Assembly: GCA_045657945.1 (NCBI GenBank)
Contig: JAZOUB010000008.1
Coordinates: forward strand, 43,340 to 107,339
From: HGM04593 sp045657945
GTDB lineage: Bacteria; Bacteroidota; Bacteroidia; Bacteroidales; Bacteroidaceae
DNA: 64,000 bases
Direction: 5' to 3'
The notes below the pieces were generated by a model that made no database searches, was not told where the DNA came from, and saw only the letters and a list, made by a program, of their open reading frames with translations. Positions 44,194-52,119 of this stretch are shown piece after piece. The position numbers were made by a program, and so were the translations under genes. Positions within the stretch are counted from its first letter, which is position 1, and every line of letters begins with the position of its first letter.

Positions 44194-44658
44194 ATGAAAA
44201 AGATGATGATTTTTGCAGTGATGATGAGCATGATGCTTATGCCTGCACAGATGATGGCAAAGAACGACAAGAATGCCAAACCGAAAGTTGAAAACAGAGT
44301 AGATAACAAGAAGGACAAGAAAGACGACAAGTTCGACAACAAGAAAGACGACAAGAAGAACGACAAGTTCGACAACAAGAAGGATGACAAGAAGAACGAC
44401 AAGTTCGATAACAAGAAAGATGACAAGAAGAACGACAAGTTCGATAACAAGAAAGACGACAAGAATTTCAAGAACAACAAGAAAAATGATTTCAAAAAAA
44501 AGCCAAACAAGCCACAGCCTCCTATTGTAAAGAAACCCAAGCCCCGTCCCTATCCCCAGGCAAAAGTTCAGGTGAATGTTATAAATGAAGTAAATCCGGT
44601 AAATGCAGTAGCATCAGTAATAAGCCTCGCAGCCCTTGTAGCATTGATAGCAAACTAA
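44194..44658 (+). CDS. Secreted Lys/Asp-rich repeat protein (paralogue 1)
   Basis: 154 residues. A Met-rich signal peptide (MKKMMIFAVMMSMMLMPAQMMA) precedes a low-complexity region with about four copies of a 12-residue unit (DDKKNDKFDNKK), a Pro/Lys-rich part (KKPNKPQPPIVKKPKPRPYP) and a hydrophobic end (AVASVISLAALVALIAN). The export signal, high Lys content and C-terminal hydrophobic segment suggest an envelope-associated, polyanion-binding or structural protein; function unknown. First of three adjacent paralogues with nearly identical leaders. Confidence 0.75.
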   Translation: MKKMMIFAVMMSMMLMPAQMMAKNDKNAKPKVENRVDNKKDKKDDKFDNKKDDKKNDKFDNKKDDKKNDKFDNKKDDKKNDKFDNKKDDKNFKNNKKNDFKKKPNKPQPPIVKKPKPRPYPQAKVQVNVINEVNPVNAVASVISLAALVALIAN

Positions 44659-44708
44659 AAGAGTGAAGATTTAAACTGAAAAACTAAACGATTAAAAAAC
44701 TTACGACT

Positions 44709-44990
44709 ATGAAAAAGATGATGATTATTGCAGTGATGATGAGCGCGATGCTCATGCCTGCACAGATGATGGCTAAGAACGACAAGAATGTCAAGGTAAA
44801 AATTGAATATAAGGTAGATAACAGGAAAGAGAAGAAAGACTTCAAGTTCGATGAAAAGAAGAATAAAAGAAAGGACAAGAAGTTCGACAAGGCAAAATTC
44901 AAGAAGCGCAACAACAAGAAGTTCAAAAACAAGAAGAGGTTTGACAAGTTTGACAAGAAATTTTACAAGTTCAACAAGAAAAGAAAGTAG
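44709..44990 (+). CDS. Secreted Lys-rich protein (paralogue 2, short)
   Basis: 93 residues. The leader MKKMMIIAVMMSAMLMPAQM is almost the same as in its neighbours. The mature part is highly basic (DKKFDKAKFKKRNNKKFKNKK) and ends without the Pro-rich region and hydrophobic C-terminus of the other two, so it may be a truncated copy or a freely soluble form. It lies 50 bases after paralogue 1 and 65 before paralogue 3. Confidence 0.7.
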   Translation: MKKMMIIAVMMSAMLMPAQMMAKNDKNVKVKIEYKVDNRKEKKDFKFDEKKNKRKDKKFDKAKFKKRNNKKFKNKKRFDKFDKKFYKFNKKRK

Positions 44991-45055
44991 GAACCTGGCA
45001 AACTGTAAAGTGAACAATTGAACAAGAAAAACTGAACTATTTTAAAATTACAACT

Positions 45056-45460
45056 ATGAAAAAGATGATGATTATTGCAGTGATGGTGAGCGCAATGCTC
45101 ATGCCTGCACAGATGATGGCAAAGAGCAACAAGAACAATAAGGCAAGAGTTGAGAACAGAGTAGATAACAGAGTAAATAATAGAAAGGACTTCAAGTTTG
45201 AGGCGAAGAACGATAGAAGGGGTAAGAAGTTCGTTAAAGCAAAGCCGAACAAACCGAACAACAAGAAGTTCATGAAGAAGAAGCCGATGAGGAAACCGGC
45301 ACCGTTAATAGTAAATAGACCGCCGGCACCAAGACGACGCCCATTGCCACCCCCACCTCCACGTCGCATTTATGTAAACAACTATTATGACAACGATGTA
45401 GTGGAAGCGGCAGCAACAATAGTTGGAATTGCAGCATTGGCTTCATTGATTGCCGACTAA
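45056..45460 (+). CDS. Secreted Lys/Arg-rich protein (paralogue 3)
   Basis: 134 residues with the same leader (MKKMMIIAVMVSAMLMPAQM), a basic Asn-rich middle, a Pro/Arg-rich stretch (RRRPLPPPPPRRIYVNNYY) and a hydrophobic end (EAAATIVGIAALASLIAD). Architecture matches paralogue 1, without the Asp-Lys repeats. Followed by a strong terminator, so the three genes probably form one transcription unit. Confidence 0.72.
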   Translation: MKKMMIIAVMVSAMLMPAQMMAKSNKNNKARVENRVDNRVNNRKDFKFEAKNDRRGKKFVKAKPNKPNNKKFMKKKPMRKPAPLIVNRPPAPRRRPLPPPPPRRIYVNNYYDNDVVEAAATIVGIAALASLIAD

Positions 45461-45540
45461 GTAGAAAGCCTTATAGAATAATAATAATGAAATTGTGAAA
45501 AAATAGCACGGCTTTTCATACTGACAACTAATTAAAAACG

Positions 45541-45597
45541 ACAGAGGAGAACGACAACTTAGAAACGTTCTCCTCTGTTTTTGCGTGCTTACGCAAA
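45541..45597 (+). terminator. Strong terminator plus second small hairpin
   Basis: Perfect 13-bp arms 45541-45553 and 45565-45577 (ACAGAGGAGAACG type) followed by TTTT; immediately after, TTTTGCGT/ACGCAAAA (45578-45597) forms a second stem. Confidence 0.9.
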
Positions 45598-45792
45598 AAG
45601 ATAATACAATACAATTCAAAAATATGGTTTATCCAACTCAAAGAATCTGGACAATGCAAAATTAACGACTATGTAAAGTGTGCACAATAGCAAAAGATTG
45701 CGAATATAGTGTAAAAAGGTAGCAAGATATATCCATTTTACACCGGCTTTTGGATACCGAGATGGTGTAGCCATAAACTTCAGACAGCTTTT

Positions 45793-45808
45793 TAGTTATA
45801 TATAACTA
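45793..45808. promoter_or_regulatory. Perfect 16-bp palindrome upstream of feoAB
   Basis: TAGTTATATATAACTA is an exact palindrome about 30 bases upstream of the likely -33 region of feoAB. Size and symmetry suit a dimeric repressor site, possibly iron-responsive. No specific regulator can be named. The rest of the 477-base gap holds only terminators and promoter. Confidence 0.4.
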
Positions 45809-45838
45809 TAATTTATCTTTATTTAAACATAATGACTA

Positions 45839-45869
45839 TTGCCAATGTAGCGAAAGTGGGTTAATTTTG
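45839..45869 (+). promoter_or_regulatory. Promoter for the feoAB operon
   Basis: The -7 element TAATTTTG (45862-45869) matches consensus exactly; the matching -33 position (45839-45842) reads TTGC with a 19-base spacer. Confidence 0.6.
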
Positions 45870-45937
45870 CAAGCAAAATTAGCGACAGGGCAACAGGGAA
45901 TGTACTGTTTGCAGCAGGCTATACTAATAAAAGAGCA

Positions 45938-48439
45938 ATGAAATTATCGGAGTTGAAGAATGGCGAGACTGCGGTCATTGTACGCTTGTCGGGACATGGA
46001 GGTTTCCGCAAGCGTATAATGGAGATGGGATTTGTCAGGGGCAAGAAGGTTACTTCTGTGCTTGACTCGCCCATGCACGACCCTGTGAAATATAATGTAA
46101 TGGGATATGAGGTGCTGCTGCGCCGCAACGAGGCTGCCATGATTGAGGTGTTGCCCGAGGAGGAGGCAAAGCGCGAACTGGCACCGGCTCCCAACTTCAG
46201 CTGCATGGCAATGTGCGAGAGTTGCAGCAATTGCAGCGGTTGCTCGCCACAAAGGCCGGCATCACATGGCAAGAATGTGATAAATGTTGCATTGGTGGGT
46301 AACCCGAACAGCGGAAAGACTTCGATCTTCAATGCCTTGTCGAACAGCAACGAGCATGTGGGCAATTACAGCGGCGTTACCGTTGATGCCAAGACCGGCA
46401 GTTTCGACTACAAGGGTTACCGCATCAACCTCACCGACCTGCCCGGAACCTACTCCATTGCGGCATATTCGCCCGAGGAGATCTATGTGCGCCGTCACCT
46501 CTTTGAGCAGATGCCCGACATTATCATAAATTCAGTGGTGGCATCGAACCTTGAGAGGAATCTGTACCTTACAACGGAACTCATTGACATGAACCTGCGC
46601 ACGGTTGTTGCGCTGAACATGTATGACGAGTTGCTTGCCAGTGGCGCGAAGGTCGATTACAAGCACCTTGGCGGCATGCTTGGTATTCCAATGATACCTA
46701 CTGTTGCACGCAACAACAAGGGACTGGACAAACTGCTGGACACGGTGATTGAGCTTTTCGAAGGTGAGAACAGGACAACACGACACATCCACATTAACTA
46801 CGGAAAAATTATAGAGGAGCAGATTGCACCAATATCGGCCGAGATGCACAAGGCCGAGGACTTGCCGCAGCAGTTCCCGGTGCGATACTGGGCGTTGAAG
46901 TTGCTGGAGAATGACAAGGAGGCTGTGAAACAGCTAGACAACTGCCTGGAGGTGGAGAAATGGAAGTCCATGGCAAGGAATGGTGCCAAGAAGATTGAGG
47001 CACAAATGGGTGCAGACGTCGTAATGACTCCACAACGACATATTTCGATTGGACAAGGTGTTGATGTTGAGACAGCTATAAGCGGTGCAAAATATGGTTT
47101 CATACATGGTGCTTTGCAAGAGACATTCACACCGGGAAACAATGATGCACAACAAAAGACACGACGCATAGACCGTCTTGTTGCAAACCGTTGGTTCGGT
47201 TTCCCAATGTTCCTGTTTGTAATGTGGGTAATGTTCAGTTCGGTATTCATGCTGGGTGCCTATCCACAGGAGTGGATTGAGAGCCTCTTCGGGTGGATTG
47301 GTGAGAATGTTGCTGCAATGATGCCACAGGGTGCCGTACAGGATCTTGTTGTGAACGGAATAATAAGCGGTATTGGCAGCGTGGCAGTGTTCATTCCGCA
47401 GATTCTCATACTATATCTTTTCATTTCACTGATGGAGGATTCGGGATATATGGCACGAGCTGCATTCATTATGGACAAACTGATGCACAAGATGGGACTG
47501 CACGGCAAGTCGTTTATCCCCATGGTCATGGGATTCGGTTGCAATGTACCAGCCATTATGGCGACACGCACCATTGAGAGCCGCAGCAGCCGCATCATAA
47601 CGGTGCTGATTACACCTTTCATGTCATGCAGTGCACGCCTGCCGGTGCTGGTGTTGTTCACGGGTGCATTCTTCCCCAAGCATGCAGGGCTTGTGCTCAT
47701 GTTGCTTTATCTGCTTGGCATTGTGGCTGCAATAATTACCGCACGCCTGCTGCGCCTTGCGAAATTCCACAAGGACGAAACACCTTTTGTAATGGAGTTG
47801 CCCCCCTATCGCTGGCCAACATTGCAGGCAACACTCAGACACATGTGGGAGAAGTGCGCGCAGTACATAAAGAAAATCGGTACTGTGATTCTGCTATCTA
47901 CAGTTGTCATCTGGTTCTTAAGTTACTATCCAAGACCGGAAGAAACTGAAAGGTTAAAGGTGAAAGGTGAAAGCGAGAATGTAACAACAAGTGAGCCAAC
48001 CGTCGATACAAGTGAAGACTTTGAGCAGATTGCGGAGGAGGAGACCATAAGTGGCATCAACGAGAACTCTTTCATTGCCATGCTGGGACATGCTGTCGAG
48101 CCGGTGCTTGCACCAATCGGGCAGAACTGGCGTTCGAGCGTTGCCATAATTACAAGTATCCCGGCAAAGGAGCTTGTAGTGAGCACATTGGGCGTACTGT
48201 ACAGTAGCGACTCGGAAGAGAGCATAAAGGGAGACCTGAAGAATTCGGGAGATTTTACCCCGCGTTCTGCCGCCGCGTTCCTTGTATTCATTCTGCTGTT
48301 CTTCCCTTGCATTGCCACAGTTACGGCAATTGCACATGAGACCGGAAGCAAGAAATGGGCTATATTCTCAATACTTTACAACACTGCTGTCGCATGGATT
48401 GCCGCATTCATTGTGTACACCATTGGCGGACTATTATAA
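45938..48439 (+). CDS. feoB: Ferrous iron transporter FeoA-FeoB fusion
   Basis: 833 residues. Residues 1-75 form a FeoA-like SH3 domain (MKLSELKNGETAVIVRL, RIMEMGFVRGKKV); a Cys-rich linker follows (CMAMCESCSNCSGC, about 89-102). Then the FeoB GTPase has G1 GNPNSGKTS and G3 DLPGTYS, the guanine-binding NMYDE, and the C-terminal half is the membrane permease (GFGCNVPAIMATRTIE). It imports Fe2+ across the inner membrane, linked to GTP. A heptamer-repeat-derived insertion (ERLKVKGESENV, near residue 670) lies in a loop between membrane segments. Leads an operon with redox-type genes. Confidence 0.95.
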   Translation: MKLSELKNGETAVIVRLSGHGGFRKRIMEMGFVRGKKVTSVLDSPMHDPVKYNVMGYEVLLRRNEAAMIEVLPEEEAKRELAPAPNFSCMAMCESCSNCSGCSPQRPASHGKNVINVALVGNPNSGKTSIFNALSNSNEHVGNYSGVTVDAKTGSFDYKGYRINLTDLPGTYSIAAYSPEEIYVRRHLFEQMPDIIINSVVASNLERNLYLTTELIDMNLRTVVALNMYDELLASGAKVDYKHLGGMLGIPMIPTVARNNKGLDKLLDTVIELFEGENRTTRHIHINYGKIIEEQIAPISAEMHKAEDLPQQFPVRYWALKLLENDKEAVKQLDNCLEVEKWKSMARNGAKKIEAQMGADVVMTPQRHISIGQGVDVETAISGAKYGFIHGALQETFTPGNNDAQQKTRRIDRLVANRWFGFPMFLFVMWVMFSSVFMLGAYPQEWIESLFGWIGENVAAMMPQGAVQDLVVNGIISGIGSVAVFIPQILILYLFISLMEDSGYMARAAFIMDKLMHKMGLHGKSFIPMVMGFGCNVPAIMATRTIESRSSRIITVLITPFMSCSARLPVLVLFTGAFFPKHAGLVLMLLYLLGIVAAIITARLLRLAKFHKDETPFVMELPPYRWPTLQATLRHMWEKCAQYIKKIGTVILLSTVVIWFLSYYPRPEETERLKVKGESENVTTSEPTVDTSEDFEQIAEEETISGINENSFIAMLGHAVEPVLAPIGQNWRSSVAIITSIPAKELVVSTLGVLYSSDSEESIKGDLKNSGDFTPRSAAAFLVFILLFFPCIATVTAIAHETGSKKWAIFSILYNTAVAWIAAFIVYTIGGLL

Positions 48440-48461
48440 AAACATATAACTACTGACAAGA

Positions 48462-49175
48462 ATGAACCAGAACACTACAATATACAGCCGCAGAATGAAG
48501 ATGGCCGACCTGCTGGCAAGTGACAATGCCTTGCTGTCAATTCTGCAAAGACTGGAGATAAGGCTCGGTTTCGGCGAGGCTACCGTCGATGAGGTATGCT
48601 CGCGCTACGGCATCTCGACCGACCTGTTCCTCATCATCTGCAACATCTACTCGTTCCGCGACTATTGCCCACAGGTAGACAGCCTCACATGCAAGGATAT
48701 AAAGAGCATAACCACATACCTGAGCGCATCGCACCGCTACTACACCGGTATCTGCTTCCCGTCGCTGCACAACAACATCCACAGGATGGTAAAGGAGCTG
48801 GATGATGTGAGCCGCCGACTGATTGACAAATTCTACGACGATTATGACAACGAGGTAAGCAACCACTTCAAATATGAGGAGGAGGTTGTGTTCCCGTACA
48901 TTGAGCAGTTGCTGAGCAACTGCAACTGTGGTGGACATGAGTATAACATTGCCTACTTTGAACATAACCACAGCAACATTAACGAGAAGCTCAACGACCT
49001 GAGCAACATCATAACAAAGTACATCAGCGAGGAGTACTCGTCGCAGTTGCGTTACGAGATCCTCAACGAGATTCACAACATTGGCAATGACCTTGCCAAA
49101 CATTCAAGAATTGAGGACAAACTGCTTGTTCCACTTGTAGAGAAATTCGAGGCACGCCATGGTAAAGGAGAGTAA
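48462..49175 (+). CDS. Hemerythrin-like di-iron protein
   Basis: 237 residues, all-helical. The C-terminal part has the HHE-type metal ligands in spaced motifs: SASHRYY, HNNIHRM, HFKYEEEVVFPYIE, EHNHSNI and KHSRIEDKLLVPLVE. The N-terminal 70 residues (MADLLASDNALLSILQRLEI...) resemble the partner domain of RIC/YtfE-like proteins. It could sense or store iron, oxygen or NO, or repair Fe-S centres. It lies 22 bases after feoB and overlaps the next regulator gene by 17 bases, so the group likely responds to iron or oxidative/nitrosative stress. Confidence 0.82.
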   Translation: MNQNTTIYSRRMKMADLLASDNALLSILQRLEIRLGFGEATVDEVCSRYGISTDLFLIICNIYSFRDYCPQVDSLTCKDIKSITTYLSASHRYYTGICFPSLHNNIHRMVKELDDVSRRLIDKFYDDYDNEVSNHFKYEEEVVFPYIEQLLSNCNCGGHEYNIAYFEHNHSNINEKLNDLSNIITKYISEEYSSQLRYEILNEIHNIGNDLAKHSRIEDKLLVPLVEKFEARHGKGE

Positions 49176-49752
49176 ATACAACATCGTGCTCATTGAGCCC
49201 TCGGAAATTGTGGCTACGGGTATTGCTGCCATAATAAACGGCAACCCGCAGTTCAGCGTGGTGCAGACATTGAGCTCGCCGGCATACTATAACACGGGAA
49301 ACGGCAATGTAGATGCGGTAATCATAAACCCCACCGTCGTTGACTACAATGACAGGCTCGACATACGCTCGAGCATTGGGCTTGGCACAACTGCCATTGT
49401 AGCGCTTGCACACAGCAACCACGAGGAGAGCGTGCTGCGCCAGTATGACGAGTGCATTGGCATATATGACAACGCACAGCGCATTTTCCAGAAGCTGAAG
49501 AATGCCATTGAGGAGAATGCCAAGGCTCCAAAGAACGACCTCAACGAGCTGTCGTCGCGCGAGCGCGACATACTCACTGCCGTTGCAAAGGGAAAGACAA
49601 ATAAGGAGATTGCCGACGAGTTCAACATCTCAATCTATACTGTTATCTCGCACCGCCGCAACATATCGCAGAAACTGGGTATCAACTCCATTCCCGGTCT
49701 CACAGTCTATGCGATAATGAACAAGCTGGTGGATATGTCCGATTTCAACTAA
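49159..49752 (+). CDS. LuxR-family regulator with degenerate receiver domain
   Basis: 197 residues. The C-terminus is a LuxR-type helix-turn-helix (ELSSRERDILTAVAKGKTNKEIADEFNISIYTV...). The N-terminal 120 residues fold like a receiver, but the phospho-acceptor Asp region reads DAVIINP instead of D-x-LLD, so normal phosphorylation is unlikely. Its start lies inside the hemerythrin gene, so the two are coupled; the di-iron protein could supply the signal by direct contact. It may regulate its own operon and other redox genes (inference). Confidence 0.82.
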   Translation: MVKESKYNIVLIEPSEIVATGIAAIINGNPQFSVVQTLSSPAYYNTGNGNVDAVIINPTVVDYNDRLDIRSSIGLGTTAIVALAHSNHEESVLRQYDECIGIYDNAQRIFQKLKNAIEENAKAPKNDLNELSSRERDILTAVAKGKTNKEIADEFNISIYTVISHRRNISQKLGINSIPGLTVYAIMNKLVDMSDFN

Positions 49753-49758
49753 ACTGTC

Positions 49759-50226
49759 ATGGCAGAGGAATTACACATAGCACAAGGTGGCAAGGAGGAG
49801 AAATATGCCCTGCTCTACAAGCAGGTTACAGCCATTGCCGGGAGCGAGAGCGACACCATTGCCAACATGGCGAATGTTGCGGCAATGATTCATCACACAT
49901 TCGGGTTCTGGTGGACAGGATTCTACCGTGTTGTGGGCGAGGAGCTTGTCCTTGGCCCGTTCCAAGGACCGCTGGCTTGCAGCCGCATTGCATACGGACG
50001 CGGTGTGTGCGGCACGGCATGGAAAGAGGAGTGCACACAGGTGGTGCCCGATGTAGAACTGTTCCCGGGGCACATTGCCTGCAGCAGCGCATCGAAAAGC
50101 GAAATTGTAGTGCCGCTGTTCAAGGATGGTAAAGTTACAGCCGTGCTGGACATCGACAGCGAACACCTTGCCACATTCGATGACACCGATAGGCTTTGGC
50201 TGGAGAGGATAATGGAACTATTATAA
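49759..50226 (+). CDS. Free methionine-(R)-sulfoxide reductase, GAF type
   Basis: 155 residues, cytosolic GAF-domain enzyme that reduces free Met-R-sulfoxide. The three Cys are spaced as in E. coli fRMsr: Cys74 (GPLACSRI), Cys84 (GVCGTA) and Cys108 (GHIACSS), i.e. +10 and +24. GPFQGPLAC and SEIVVPL are family motifs. It lies 6 bases after the LuxR gene and ends the operon, consistent with an oxidative-stress role. Confidence 0.92.
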   Translation: MAEELHIAQGGKEEKYALLYKQVTAIAGSESDTIANMANVAAMIHHTFGFWWTGFYRVVGEELVLGPFQGPLACSRIAYGRGVCGTAWKEECTQVVPDVELFPGHIACSSASKSEIVVPLFKDGKVTAVLDIDSEHLATFDDTDRLWLERIMELL

Positions 50227-50231
50227 AAGAG

Positions 50232-50266
50232 CGGATGTATTCCCACTGGATTACATCCGTTTTTTT
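50232..50266. terminator. Terminator between the feoAB operon and the DUF454 gene
   Basis: CGGATGTA (50232-50239) and TACATCCG (50252-50259) pair and a run of seven Ts follows for the plus strand. The right arm overlaps the 3' codons of the convergent gene. Confidence 0.8.
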
Positions 50267-50619
50267 AGTGTTCGATAACTTAATATATGCACCGTCACCC
50301 CTATTGCGATTGCAATAAACATTACACACATCCACCACCCTTTGGCGACAAAGAAGGCACAATAGAGCAATGTTGCCCACACCATGGATACCGAGACCAC
50401 CTTCACGCGCAATGGCAAGGCCTTATGTTCCCTGAAGTTCTTTATGTATGGTCCCAGATGCCTGTGGTTCATGAGCCAGTCGTACAGCCTGTGCGAACCG
50501 CGCACATACATTGCCGCCGACAAAAGAAGGAACGGCGTGGTGGGCAACACGGGCAGGAAGATGCCCAATATTCCCAATGCAAGCGACAGACTGCCCAAAA
50601 CTGTATACAGGATTTTCAT
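50251..50619 (-). CDS. DUF454/YbaN-family membrane protein
   Basis: 122 residues from the ATG at 50619 (MKILYTVLGSLSLALGILG). The signature GIFLPVLPTTPFLLLSAA is typical of YbaN/DUF454 inner-membrane proteins; two or three hydrophobic helices in total. Function is not established. A -7 element TACCTTTG on the minus strand (50640-50647) supports this shorter start over an upstream one. Confidence 0.82.
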   Translation of the reverse strand: MKILYTVLGSLSLALGILGIFLPVLPTTPFLLLSAAMYVRGSHRLYDWLMNHRHLGPYIKNFREHKALPLRVKVVSVSMVWATLLYCAFFVAKGWWMCVMFIAIAIGVTVHILSYRTLKKRM

Positions 50620-50670
50620 TCGGTATTTTTTTTGAGGTGCAAAGGTAAGAAAAATTCCGCACACTTTGCT

Positions 50671-51396
50671 TCAATGCTTCTCTTTATCGAACTGCTGCAG
50701 CACGGCAACATAGATGAAGGGGAGCAGATAGAGCACGGTTTCCAATGCATGCCAATGGATGCCGCACAGAGGCTGCACACCTACATATTGCAGGCAAGGA
50801 ACTATGCCCGATGCCGGGATGAGCGCCATCATCGCAGGCACAAAAAACTTGAAGGAGCCGGCAACCGAGGTAAAGACATCCATTATAGAACGGTAGTTGC
50901 CATATATGAATCCATAAATGAGGGAGGTGAACAGCGCTCCAATGAAAACGAGCATCATGGCACCCTGCACTATTGGGGAGAGTGCAGGCTCATCGGTGAC
51001 ACCGCCAAGAAGTTCCCATGGTGATGTCGAGGACATATACAGCAGCACAATGTAGCATACAAGAGTGGCAAAAGCAAATGAGAAGGCGCGCACCTCGGCA
51101 CCGGACAGACGGCGAAGACGCACCATGCGGCAAAGCACTCTTGTTATGCCCGAGCCACGAAGCAGGCCATATATTGCAACGGAAAGCATTACTATGCCCC
51201 AAGGGATGGCATTGATGGTGGGAAGCGCGTTGCGCACTGCCCAGCGAATGCCCTCGGCACTTATGAGTGACGATGAGCTATGGGTACTATCGGAGAACAT
51301 CTGCGCCACATCGACGAAGAACGACCCTACCCACACCAACAGCAGAAGGAGCAGATAGAGAGGGATTGGATAGTAGTATGCCCGTTTCTTATTCAT
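50671..51396 (-). CDS. Multi-pass membrane protein, AbgT-like
   Basis: 241 residues with five or six hydrophobic helices and no signal peptidase site. Parts such as SAEGIRWAVRNALPTINAIPWGIVMLSVA recall the AbgT transporter family but the length is about half, so it is either a short relative or a different family. It overlaps the response-regulator gene by 8 bases and is likely coexpressed with the sensor kinase, perhaps as a target or a membrane partner. Substrate unknown. Confidence 0.5.
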   Translation of the reverse strand: MNKKRAYYYPIPLYLLLLLLVWVGSFFVDVAQMFSDSTHSSSSLISAEGIRWAVRNALPTINAIPWGIVMLSVAIYGLLRGSGITRVLCRMVRLRRLSGAEVRAFSFAFATLVCYIVLLYMSSTSPWELLGGVTDEPALSPIVQGAMMLVFIGALFTSLIYGFIYGNYRSIMDVFTSVAGSFKFFVPAMMALIPASGIVPCLQYVGVQPLCGIHWHALETVLYLLPFIYVAVLQQFDKEKH

Positions 51397-52111
51397 CAGC
51401 CTCGAGATTTTCTACATCAATTATGTGCAGTTCAATGGCGCGCACGACAAGGCGTGTGACATTTATACCACGCAGTTCACTGTCGGGGAATAGACGGGCG
51501 ATGAGATCGGCCTGGCGTTTCTCGAGCGACTTGACGCCGAATGGCATTGTCTTTAGCGACGCTACCATCTCCTTTGTATAACCCAACGCCAAGTGGCGCA
51601 GGAAACACTCGTCGTAGCGGTCAATCTCGTAGTGGATGAGCGACTTCTGGCGCGCTGCATCGCGGCTCACATTCTCGCGGAAACGCTCAACGAGTTTTTC
51701 GAGCACTGGCTGGTTGAAGACATTGCGCTTGCCTGCCATCACATTGTATATCTCATATTTTGTAAGCAGTTCGCCTGTCTTCAGCGTTATGCCGTCGGCA
51801 CCAGCATCGAGCACATCGACCCACAGTTTCTCGTTGAGTAGCTCGCCGGTGAAGACAAGCACCTTCATCTGCGGATGCTCCTTTTTCATTCTCGCACAAA
51901 TCTCCACGCCCACGGTTGTTGAGCCACCAAGACCAAGGTCAAGGAGCAACAGGTCGGGCACAGCACGCTTCAACACCTCGTCGAGTTCATTCTCGTTAGA
52001 TGCGACGCCTATTACATCGGCCTCGGGAAGTTCGGTGCGGAATATCTCCTCGGTACCTTTCAACTCGAGTCTTGCATCCTCTACTATTACTACACTGAAT
52101 TTTTCTATCAT
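51389..52111 (-). CDS. Response regulator with LuxR-like output
   Basis: 240 residues. The receiver has the acidic pair ED (11-12), phospho-acceptor Asp58 in DLLLLDLG, a Thr in VFTG and a Lys in TLKTGE, so it should be phosphorylatable. The C-terminal 80 residues are an atypical LuxR-like DNA-binding domain (LRHLALGYTKEMVASLKTMPFGVKSLEKRQADL split over the helix-turn-helix). It starts 8 bases after the large sensor kinase stop, its obvious partner. Confidence 0.85.
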   Translation of the reverse strand: MIEKFSVVIVEDARLELKGTEEIFRTELPEADVIGVASNENELDEVLKRAVPDLLLLDLGLGGSTTVGVEICARMKKEHPQMKVLVFTGELLNEKLWVDVLDAGADGITLKTGELLTKYEIYNVMAGKRNVFNQPVLEKLVERFRENVSRDAARQKSLIHYEIDRYDECFLRHLALGYTKEMVASLKTMPFGVKSLEKRQADLIARLFPDSELRGINVTRLVVRAIELHIIDVENLEADE

Positions 52112-52119
52112 AATAACTG

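Noticed and set aside
44178..44540. Minus-strand frame with a hydrophobic repeated product
   Set aside because: Mirror of the Lys/Asp repeats of the plus-strand gene (FLLSNLSFFLSS); repeats in the DNA make any frame look periodic.
50287..51024. 245-codon plus-strand frame over the DUF454 and AbgT-like genes
   Set aside because: Crosses two convincing minus-strand membrane-protein genes and has no recognisable domain.
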